Shown in pieces: positions 1-7,745 of a stretch of DNA of 64,000 nt. This DNA comes from Pyrocephalus nanus (taxonomy: Eukaryota; Chordata; Aves; Passeriformes; Tyrannidae). How positions within the stretch are numbered: position 1 is the stretch's first letter; every line of letters begins with the position of its first letter. A program made the translations under genes and the position numbers. The notes under the pieces are model-generated. The model did no database searches, was not told the origin of the DNA, and worked only from the letters and a program-made list of their open reading frames with translations. The stretch spans positions 13,499,501 through 13,563,500 of the forward strand of contig CM076267.1 in NCBI GenBank assembly GCA_038380795.1. Reading direction: 5' to 3'.

Positions 1-2270
1 CTGACTCTGAAATTATAAAGGTGCTCAGATGATCACTGTGACTGCAGATTCTGAATGGGTTCCAGACATTAGGATGTTTCTCCTCCCTCCACATGAACGA
101 AATTAGGTAGTGGCATGTTCCCCTTGTTTAAGAAACACTGAGTGAACATCGAGTGACTGGCAAAAGGCTGTAAATTAAATTTGCCAAAGTAGATGCAGGA
201 ATTGAAGGGAAAGATCTCAGGGTCTTCACTATTAAGGTGAGCTTTGCTTTCATGGAGGAGGAGAAAAGGTGCTACAGTGAATGTGAGAGTTAGAAAGGAT
301 TTACTGCTGAGTTATAAAGGACTAATAACTACATGTGTAATAAAGCCTCCACTCACTGGCAAGGCTTTGCCTCCTTCAGTGGCCTCCTTCAGTGGCAACT
401 ATCACCATAATATTGAGTTAAGTCCAGATACACTAAAACTAAATCAACAACTGAGTTTTCCCAAAATCCATGGTACTCAGATTTGTGGTTGATGATGAGC
501 CACAGTTTTTGTCTGAACAGCTTTAACAGTAATTAATAAATTTACTCTAATAAAAATCTTGCTGGCGAAAAGCCCTTAAATATGACATTATTTACATAAT
601 TTCCTGCAGCAAACAGCTGCATAGCCCTCCACTCTGGTCGTAACTTCTCAGTTGTAGTACTCCTGCACCTAAACATTCACAAATCTTAAAGCACCTGCCT
701 GGCATTTGTGATACAAAGGAGATTATGGAAGTGGTCTGTTTCACAAGGGTGATTTGAAAACCAATGGTATAACTGGGGTCCAGATCCTGCCATCAGATCC
801 ATACTGGTGACCACTGGAATGCATTGCAGAATGGTGCTCGTATTTACTGATAGCTTTTAATTAGTCTGCATAATTCATTTCCACATCTGTTTTCCTATAA
901 ACACACCACTAATTAGTTCACTGAGTCAGTCAAAAAGTGTATCAATGTGCCAGATACTTTAAAGAGACACTGAAAATATTTGAAACACAGTATATTTAAT
1001 TTTAATTTTTTTTTAAAAGGAAAGCATGAAACACCCCTACCCATTTTTAATCTCCTTCTTCTGAATTCCTCTGATAATTTCAGAATACATCGCTGCAAAA
1101 TTGTGAGTGTGTCAAAGATGTATGTCTCTAGAGAAAATCCACTCTGGCTTAAGATTTCTGATATATTCTACTGCTTAGCTTTACTGAAGTGGTAGCTCTG
1201 GAAGCACTGCTAGAACTTCTAAAGCTTGATCACTCACCTGAAAAGTCAAGGTAATAGCAGAATTTTCTCAGTACTCCAGCCTCCTGGCCTAATACAGGTT
1301 TTAGTTTCTGGGCCAGTCTTGTATGTGATTGATATGGAGAAGATGAGATGTTTTTGACTAGGATCAGAGAACGTGAATGGGAGAGCCTCTGTCTCTCCAT
1401 CCACTGAGGGAAATGAGCAGATCTCCCTACCTTCAAAAATGGGCCTGCACAGACACAGTATTGTGTATGCCCTTACACAAACCTCTCTTGGCTGATTAGT
1501 TCAATACCTTGATCAGGACCTGTGTAAGGGAAAGCAGACACATCATGTAGATGTGTTAGCCTTGGACTGGCTGCCACCCCTGGTTTCCAGAATCTCACTG
1601 TGCTCAGACATAGGTGTAGAGCTATGCATCTGGTCTTTGCATGAGCAAAGATGAAACCTTGGTGTGTGTAGATGTGTTTGAAGTAAAAAGTTAAACTCTC
1701 ATAGAGTTCATTAGGCTTTTAAGTTCCTCCTAAGTCTTAGTTTTGTCTGATTAAATCCTTTATTGACTCCACGTGAAAGCCTCGGTGCTAGGCAGCTATA
1801 CTGCCTGTTTAACCTTGTGTCACTTGTGTCACTTGTAACAATAGAAAGTGAAATAATTAGGCCAATTTTTGAATTGGACTTTTGTTTTCCAACCTGACTA
1901 CTCGTTTGGAGCCAAGATGTCCCCCTGACACCTCTCTGATACAGTTAGTGCCTAAAAGCTAAGCACGATGACTTTCCTCCACCCTCCTTACTTTCTAAAA
2001 TGAGGCTTACACCACGACAGCAATTTAAACTTCTGCTGTCCATTGTCAAGTCAGGATGGCTTTGGTGAACAGTTTATTTCTTCTGATTATGCCTTGCCAT
2101 TGTGAGGGATTATGGCTGAGGACCAGCGGCTTTCCCCCCACAAATACTTGATCCAAACACACTCTCCTTGCAGATTATAGCGGAATCGCTAATGCAATTT
2201 TGGCCTGACTTTGATGCAGTACTCTATTGATGTGGGGTGACGCCGCAGCAAAGCAGCAAGGTTAGACCTC
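1..2270. other. 5' flanking (intergenic or upstream) DNA
   Basis: AT-rich single-copy-looking DNA upstream of the CpG island. No ORF here resembles a known protein and no tRNA, rRNA or recognisable transposon was seen. The visible structure is minor: a perfect 13-bp tandem duplication at 371-396 and a short TGTGTCACT duplication near 1815-1835. The last 200 bases (about 2100-2270) become richer in CpG and lead into the island. An unannotated divergent non-coding transcript is possible, as at many CpG-island promoters, but nothing in the sequence demonstrates one. Confidence 0.6.
371..396. repeat. 13-bp perfect tandem duplication
   Basis: Two adjacent identical copies of CTCCTTCAGTGGC occupy 371-383 and 384-396. 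This looks like a small slippage duplication, and no function is implied. Confidence 0.9.
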
Positions 2271-2397
2271 GGCAGTGATTAAGCTGAAGTCCCTGAGCGG
2301 AGGTGTGCCTCCCCCCGCCCGCACGCCTGCGGAGAGGTGCGGAGCAGCGCGGGGCGCCGTGCCGGCTCCGAGCACTCCGGCCGCCGGCGAGCAGACA

Positions 2398-2403
2398 GTA
2401 AGG
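2398..2403 (+). other. possible splice donor of an alternative 5' UTR exon
   Basis: GTAAGG follows CAGACA, so an exon could end at 2397. It is paired here with the acceptor-like site ending at 3026. Together they could define an upstream non-coding first exon for CNTNAP5. This is inference from splice-site appearance only; no transcript evidence is available. Confidence 0.2.
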
Positions 2404-2485
2404 CGTAGGGCAGAATATTTGTTCAGCTCTGGTTTCGTGTACGCCCCTCGGGAAGATAATCCCGTTCAGCTGCTGAGCAATCGGG

Positions 2486-2510
2486 TAATCAATCAGTCAA
2501 TCACTCACGA
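2486..2510 (-). promoter_or_regulatory. cluster of PBX-like TGATTGA motifs
   Basis: The + strand reads TAATCAATCAGTCAATCACT, which on the minus strand gives TGATTGAC, TGACTGAT and TGATTGAT in a row. TGATTGAT matches the PBX (TALE homeodomain) consensus and the others are close variants. The cluster sits inside the CpG island about 700 bases upstream of the predicted start of transcription. The motif match is seen directly; binding is inferred. Confidence 0.35.
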
Positions 2511-2950
2511 AATCTGGTTTTGGCAAGCATCACCCTCGCCAGCCGGGAGGGGGTTGCAGACCAGAGAGCTGCGGGTCTGATCTGCTACCCCGGGGTCCGC
2601 CTTCCTCTTTGGGCCGAGGGCACTGACGAGAGCTCCCTGCGACTCTGCTGGGACCACCTTCGCTCGCCTTCCAGGAGGGCTAGGCAGGGAGGCTCCGAAC
2701 CAGCCGCGACGAGAGAGCGGATCGAGCATCAGTCCGAGCTCATCCCCGCTCCCTGGGCGTAATGCTGAGCCTCGGGAGCGGGGCTGGGTCCCTCCAGGCT
2801 GTGTCGGCACTGTATATGCCAGGATATACATGTATATTTTATGTATGTGCATATAACATGCTTTCACAAGCAAACAAACATCTGATCTGGGTGATCTTTA
2901 AAATGTTCCAGTCGCAGTGGTACCCAAAGGAGCGGTAAAAGGAAAAATTT

Positions 2951-3020
2951 AAAAAAAAAAAAAAAAAGGATTTAAATTATTTTTTCTTTTTCTTTTTTTT
3001 TTTTTTTTTTTTTTTTTTTT
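2951..3020. repeat. A17 tract followed by T-rich tract ending in T28
   Basis: Seventeen A (2951-2967) are followed, after a short AT-rich spacer, by a T-rich stretch with two single C interruptions that ends in 28 uninterrupted T (2993-3020). The two arms are complementary and could form a hairpin in single-stranded DNA or RNA. The tract ends in CCCCAG, so it also has the form of an extreme polypyrimidine tract of a 3' splice site. Its length is likely to vary between individuals. Confidence 0.9.
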
Positions 3021-3026
3021 CCCCAG
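2980..3026 (+). other. possible 3' splice acceptor (polypyrimidine tract plus CAG)
   Basis: Almost unbroken pyrimidines run from 2980 to 3024 and end in CAG at 3024-3026, followed by GCATCTGAC. This has ideal acceptor form. If transcription also starts upstream, for example in the 2275-2400 part of the island, an exon could begin at 3027 and run into the coding exon. A chance homopolymer next to CAG is an equally simple reading. Confidence 0.25.
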
Positions 3027-3157
3027 GCATCTGACTTACTCCGTGACTCTGATGCTTATCAACAACGCGTGAAGATTGCAGTAAGGATCCTCCCTGGAAG
3101 GCGAGGAGGAGTGACTTCCAGGGGGCTGGGAGGAGGTGGAGTGAAGCGCGGCTCTCG

Positions 3158-3192
3158 CCTATAAGGAGGTGCCCAGCGCTCGGCTGTCGCTT
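3158..3192 (+). promoter_or_regulatory. CNTNAP5: CNTNAP5 core promoter (TATA-like box)
   Basis: CCTATAAGG at 3159-3167 is a TATA-like element in a GC-rich setting. The usual spacing of 25-30 bases puts the start of transcription near 3186-3192, giving a 5' UTR of about 275 bases before the coding ATG at 3463. Immediately upstream is a G-rich, SP1-like stretch (about 3118-3140). The start position is a prediction from spacing; several starts would be normal for a CpG-island promoter. Confidence 0.45.
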
Positions 3193-3462
3193 CCCACCCA
3201 GCCGCCGCTCGCAAGGTGAATCGCCGCGGCGGCAGCCGGGGCAGCGGGCTCGGCTCGGGCGCTGCCGCCCGCGTCCGGAGCGGCTCCTCCAAGGGCCGTG
3301 GAGGAGGATTCCTCGGCCGCCCCCGGCTTCCCTTCACCCGGAGTGCTTGGATGCTGTATGGAGTAAATGAGTGGAGGGAGAGAGCACAGAGGCTGAGAGG
3401 CGCTCAGAGATCGGGACCAGGGGAGACAGGCGAGCGGCTGGCTTCCCCCTGCGGGGCTGAAC
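3190..3462 (+). other. CNTNAP5: predicted CNTNAP5 5' UTR
   Basis: GC-rich leader between the predicted transcription start and the coding ATG. It contains three upstream ATGs, at 3351, 3358 and 3367. The ATG at 3351 opens a frame that overlaps the true start. The one at 3358 encodes two residues and stops at 3366. The one at 3367 encodes nine residues and stops at 3396. The 5' boundary is approximate. Confidence 0.5.
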
Positions 3463-3542
3463 ATGGATTCCCGAGCCCTGGGGGGCTTCACTTTCCTATT
3501 CTTCAGTTTATGGCATCTGGGATTAACTGCAATAAATTGTGA
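3351..3542 (+). other. upstream ORF overlapping the CNTNAP5 start codon
   Basis: ATG at 3351 opens a 63-codon frame that reads through the CNTNAP5 start at 3463 in a different frame and stops at 3540-3542, just inside the intron. In spliced mRNA it would therefore continue into exon 2 in that frame. Its start context is weak (T at -3, C at +4), while the CNTNAP5 ATG has A at -3 and G at +4, so leaky scanning would favour the main start. Overlapping uORFs usually lower translation of the main frame. No known peptide is recognised. Confidence 0.3.
3463..3538 (+). CDS. CNTNAP5: CNTNAP5 (contactin-associated protein-like 5, Caspr5), coding exon 1, partial
   Basis: This exon encodes 25 residues plus the first base of codon 26. 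It begins MDSRALG, continues with a hydrophobic core (FTFLFFSLWHLGLTA), and ends at IN. This is a signal peptide. Its second half matches the start of vertebrate CNTNAP5, where LWHLGLTA followed by N and then YNCDDPL of the discoidin (F5/8 type C) domain is characteristic. The start has a good Kozak context (A at -3, G at +4). The reading frame is cut after the first base of a codon (phase 1) by GTGAGT at 3539, and the remaining T is compatible with a Tyr codon completed by exon 2. CNTNAP5 is a type I membrane protein of the neurexin superfamily (discoidin, laminin G, EGF-like and fibrinogen-like domains, one transmembrane segment) that acts in neuronal cell adhesion. Exon 2 is not visible downstream. 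Caspr5 has lineage-specific paralogs, so the exact paralog is less certain than the family. Confidence 0.88.
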
Positions 3543-3546
3543 GTAG
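3539..3546 (+). other. CNTNAP5: 5' splice site of CNTNAP5 exon 1
   Basis: T|GTGAGTAG follows the signal-peptide codons. GTGAGT is a strong donor, and the phase-1 break falls where the family's signal peptide meets the mature discoidin domain. Reading through the site gives an in-frame stop within a few codons, as expected for intron sequence. Confidence 0.85.
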
Positions 3547-3578
3547 TGGGAGTGCAAGGAGTTGCCTGAGGTTGGAGA

Positions 3579-3602
3579 GGGGAGGGGGAGGAAGGGATGG
3601 GG
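3579..3602 (+). promoter_or_regulatory. G-quadruplex-forming motif just inside intron 1
   Basis: Four G runs lie on the transcribed-sense strand: 3579-3582, 3584-3588, 3594-3596 and 3599-3602, with loops of 1, 5 and 2 bases. This fits the G3+N1-7 rule. It lies 40 bases downstream of the exon 1 donor, so the nascent RNA could fold it beside the splice site. Folding is predicted and not shown. Confidence 0.5.
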
Positions 3603-4551
3603 AAAACTCTCTGGAGAAGGGGGTTATTGCACCATGACCTCTAAGAAACTTAGCTCGTCTCCGCTTTGCTAAGGGAGCTCAGAAATGCAAAGTTGGTGCC
3701 AGACGAAAGGATTGCTCTCCACCGTCCTGCCGGTGTGGACGTGGGAGTAACCGGGAGCTGCCGGAGCCTGCGAGGAGCCGCTCGCGGGTTTTCCCGCGCG
3801 GTTTGCTGTCCTTCCACTGGCCGCATCTTTTTGCAGTCAGTGTGGCCGCCGCTCCCCCACCTCGGCCGCGGGCCACTGTCCGGGACGGAGCAGGGGCCGG
3901 AGTCGCACCTGTGCCTGGAGGGGAGGGTCGATCCTTCTCTCAAGGCCTGTGATTTCGTGGACGCAGCCTGGCTCCAGCCTGGCAGAGCAGCGCCCGTGGC
4001 ACCGATCATCTTCCCCTAGCCCCTCGGGGCCGTCGGTTCTCCCAGGCGCTTCCCACGGGCGCGGCTGGATCCCAAGGCGTACCCCAGCATATTCTGCGTG
4101 GTAAATCACCTCTCGCTCCCTCTTCCTCAGGAAAGCCCCTCCTAAGTTTGCCCACGTATCTCTGCCGGCCCTGCGGGGGTCGCTCCCTTCAGGCAGGAGC
4201 ATCCCTCGCCGCCGGGCTTTGCGGTGCCTCGGCGGCTCTACTGGCGCTTGGGTGAGCGCGGTGTACCCGGGTACACCTGTAGTGCTGGCGGCTCCTGGAG
4301 CCCAGAGGAGAAGGAGGAAATGCTCCGTGACCTGCGCTCCCGGGAATGAGAGGGGGGGAATGCCGTCGGGGGCGGGAGGGGGCTCCCGGAGCGGGGCTCC
4401 CGCTTGGCCGCGGCCCGTCGGGCGGAGCGGGGCGGGGGCCCCGGCGGGGCGCGGCGGGCGCGAGAGGGCGCTGTTGCCCCGCCGGCCGAGCGGGGCCGCC
4501 CCTTCCTGGTGGTACCGGCCCGGGGAGAGCCCCGCGGGCACCGCCGGCCTC

Positions 4552-4577
4552 CCATCCATCCATTCATCCATCCATCC
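4552..4577. repeat. (CATC)n microsatellite
   Basis: About six imperfect copies of CATC/CATT at the 3' edge of the CpG island form a short tetranucleotide repeat. Confidence 0.85.
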
Positions 4578-4623
4578 CCTCCCCTGGCACCCCCAACTCT
4601 GACCGGTTTCGGGGCTTCTGGCA

Positions 4624-4679
4624 TTTTTTTGTTTTTCTTTTTTTTTTTTTTTCTTTCTTTTTTTTTTTTTTTTTTTCCC
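4624..4679. repeat. T-rich tract
   Basis: Nearly pure T with scattered C and G immediately follows the CpG island. Together with the T tract before exon 1, the exon-bearing part of the island is bracketed by T-rich runs on the sense strand. Confidence 0.9.
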
Positions 4680-4699
4680 TTCCCTTCCTCCCTCTTCTT

Positions 4700-5200
4700 T
4701 TTAAAATTCTCAGTCAATTAAATTATGGTTAATATGTTTTAATAACGTTCGCGAATACTAAGCGGCAGGCGATTTAAGGCTGAGGCTTGCCTCTCATTAC
4801 TGATGCGGCCATAAAGTTAATTCCTAACACTTAAAAAGAAAGTCCGCATTAATGAGTTTTACTATTTCACGGGTGACAGTTTAATTTCCCACTGCCAATA
4901 AACATTTCCCTTGAATACCCACTGCTTCCTAAATGTTTAGGAGTCAATCTTTTTAAAGCATGATGATCAATGTTTTTATTATACTGTACAGATTTTACTT
5001 ATTCATTGAGCAATGAATTAGCATGGAATCAGCTGTAAGTGCTTTCCCACGAGCCGAGTGAAGGAGCCTGTGAATCTGTAATAGCTGCAAGTTCCCTAGA
5101 AACCTCGTTAGATTCGCATGTGAAGATCTCTGTGTGCTTGCATGGACCTCAATAATTGCATTCAGTATGAAAATTCATCACCTTCTTAAATAAATCATCT
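4700..5200. promoter_or_regulatory. candidate intronic regulatory block next to the CpG island
   Basis: The sequence is AT-rich, yet CpGs persist near 4747-4753, 4763-4770, 4804 and 4843, including the palindrome TTCGCGAA at 4748-4755. Homeodomain-type cores are frequent (TTAATT, CATAAA, ATTAATGA, CAATTA). Retained CpG in AT-rich DNA suggests an unmethylated or constrained shore of the island. Enhancer function is inference only. Confidence 0.3.
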
Positions 5201-7320
5201 CCGTATGGTGGAGCTTAGGGAAGCTGTGCTCTCTTTCTCAGTTTAGGGCAAAGAAAGCTTATATATGGGCTAAAATACTGAAGCAGTATCCTGAAGTATA
5301 TTTAAATAGCTGCATGAAAATGCCGTTGCTTTGAAGGGTTACTGAGCTCCCAGGTACCCACTAAACTTTCCAAAAGAAATAACCAAATTCCATAAATGGG
5401 GAGATTCAGCGCAGGCCACTGTCAGGAGCTTCTATCTGAAAACCAAAATGCAAAGGGAAAAGGATTGCTTCTGTACTTTGGCCAAAGGAGTTGTGTTTGG
5501 ATGCTAATACTGGTATGTTCACAGTGGCTTCAACAGGTTTGTTTCTGACAGATTTTGTGAACAAGAAGAGAACTAGAGACAGTATTTACAATGGAAAAGG
5601 AACTATGCAACTTATTTAGTTTTCTTCCTAATATCTAGCATGACATTAATCTGTTTTTTTCCTTGCTTCTAAATTAGACAACTCTTAAAAATTATTTTCC
5701 TATTACTTATTTAGTTTCTCTAAAATAAAAATACTGAGTAAGTCAAAATCTTCCCCACCACTGAGATATTTGATTCCAATTTCTTCTTTGGTAATAGTTT
5801 TTAATTAAAGAAAGAATTTCTAAGGAAACTGCTTTGAAATACAGCTACAGGCTAGGGGTCAGTAGACATCATTAGAAAGATCAAAATTGCCAAATGCTAA
5901 TAAAACATAAATTCCTCCCACTTCATTTTTTGCAATATTTTATTAAATTAGGTAAATAGAGGAGCAATAGGATTTCTCCCTGGGATACTAATTACTAGAA
6001 AATGAATAAATAGCCATGTATGTAACACTGGAAATGTGTTGCATGAGACATCTTGGGGGAACTGAAACTTCCACATTTATCAGGTAGACAAGGAGACACA
6101 AAGCCTTGCCTGCTATGTGACAAATTAGTTGCCCTTTAGCAGCATACTCTGTGATCTGAAAACATTAGTAGCTTTGGTAAGTCTAGATTTACAGTTGTTG
6201 AGTGCTTTTTTTTCTTTTTTCTCCTTTTTAAAGTTGGAAGGAGGGAGCCATAGTAAAAAAATGAAAAGAGGCATGAACTCATGTTTTTCTCAACCACTTT
6301 GCTATATCAGTTCAGGGCTAGTCTGCAGCTGCAGAAAAGAATTGCAGGAGTCATTAGTGATCTTCCACCTGATTTGGCATTGCATCTCTTTAAAATTTTA
6401 CCTATTGCTATTTTAAACCTTATGCCTCTCTCCCCCTTACTTATATTTTTCTTGACTGATTTTTCACATGTGGTCAGGAACATGTAGCAGATTAAAACAC
6501 CTCCTGGTGAAGTGGCACCTTCTAACTCCCATTGCAAAAGTTATTCTCAGAAATTATTGCATGTATCTGTTCCAGAACCCAGCCTCTCTTCCTCCCAAAG
6601 AATCACTAGCATTTATTATCTCACGTCACTAGCACTTTTTAGCTGATCCTGAGGCTTTCAACCTTTTTACTTAAACCGAGTCATAACTGCCAGTCAAAGC
6701 TGCAGAAATTCAGTGTGTGGTAGAATCAGATCTCCTATTGAAGTCCTTATGAAATATATGGTCAATGTGCAGTCCACTATTCTGCAGTAGATTTAGATGT
6801 GGCCTTACAGGACACATCTACCTTTAATAACTCTATTCAGTTAAAAGGTAGGCAGTGTGTGTCTTTATTTTCATTTATTCTGAAATAGAAAAAAACCTGA
6901 AGAAATCATACATTTTCTTGGACAAGGAAACTTTTTCTTACACAACAAGGGTGTTCACTCTGATTTTAGCCTTCCTTTGCAGGGATAGTAGTTGTACTGG
7001 AGTCAGACAAGTGTAAGTGAAAACTTACAGGAGAAAATTTGACTCTGGATACTGGAGGCTATCAGGATCAGGATGTGTATTTGGGATTTGTAACAGCACA
7101 AATGAGACCTGTCAGGTCAACTGTGGTAAAGGTACGAGGTCTCTTAAACAGTGACCTTTCTATCTATGTGGTCAGAAATGCTAAGTTTTAAAGAGAACTG
7201 CTGAAATAGGTAGAATATTGATCATCTGATCTCAATTTGTGGCTCATATGCTTTCAGGTTAAATATAGAGGATCTGACACACATTTCTGGCTTTTCCTTC
7301 TTCTGCAGGACTTAAATACC
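5200..7320. other. intron 1 segment, no gene seen
   Basis: AT-rich DNA. Open frames at 6129-6416 and nearby are short, overlap each other and show no recognisable domain. No transposon was recognised before the CR1 copy at 7321. Confidence 0.55.
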
Positions 7321-7745
7321 ACAGAATCACAGAATATGCCAAGCTAGAAGGGACCCACAAGGGTCCCTGAAGTCCGACTCCCAACCCTAGACTATCCCGA
7401 AGAGTCACACCATGTACCTGAGAGGATTGTCCAAATGATTCTTGAACTCTGTCAGGCTTGGTGCTGTGACCGCTTCCTTGGGGAGCCTGTTCCAGTGCCC
7501 AACCACCCTCTGGGTAAAAAACTTTTTCTGATATCCAACCTCAACCTCTATTGATGCAGCTTCAGGCCATTCCCTCAGGTGCTGTTACTGGTCACCCCAG
7601 AGAAGCGATCAGTGCCTTTCCCTCCTCTTCCCTTCATGAGTAGTTGTAACTGCAATGAGGTCTCCCTTCAGTCTCCCCCAGGCTGAACAGACCAAGTGAC
7701 CTCAGCTGCTCCTCCTACAGCCTCCCCTCAAGGCCCTTCACCATC
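7321..7745 (-). mobile_element. CR1 LINE, 5'-truncated copy (3' end only)
   Basis: Read on the + strand, the element opens with ACAGAATCACAGAAT, the reverse complement of the short tandem tail at the 3' end of bird CR1. It continues with GAAGGGACCCACAAGGGTCC, CTTGAACTCTGTCAGGCTTGG, CTGTTCCAGTGCCCAACCACC and CAGGCTGAACAGACCAAGTGACC, all characteristic of the CR1 3' region. It stops at about 7745 (TTCACCATC), so only about 425 bases remain, with no reverse transcriptase. CR1 is the main non-LTR retrotransposon of birds and copies are usually truncated like this. It is dead and inserted antisense to CNTNAP5. Confidence 0.93.

Larger units (their letters stand above)
2275..4560. promoter_or_regulatory. 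CNTNAP5: CpG island over the CNTNAP5 promoter and exon 1
   Basis: From about 2275 to 4560 the sequence is GC-rich and dense in CpG, in sharp contrast to the AT-rich DNA on both sides. It surrounds a TATA-like box, a GC-rich 5' UTR and the first coding exon. The several long overlapping open frames inside it, on both strands, reflect the scarcity of AT-rich stop codons and are not treated as genes. CpG islands of this kind mark promoters that are unmethylated in the germline. The GC richness is interrupted by a homopolymer stretch at 2951-3020. The densest CpG lies just downstream of exon 1, at about 4370-4520. Confidence 0.85.

Noticed and set aside
3216..3350. An apparent N-terminal extension of the upstream ORF from a GTG codon at 3216
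   Set aside because: GTG is not a usual start in vertebrate mRNA; only the ATG at 3351 was kept.
3837..4571. A 244-codon minus-strand frame and several other long frames in the CpG island
   Set aside because: GC-rich DNA has few stop codons. The frames overlap on both strands, are rich in Pro, Arg, Gly and Ala, and resemble no family.
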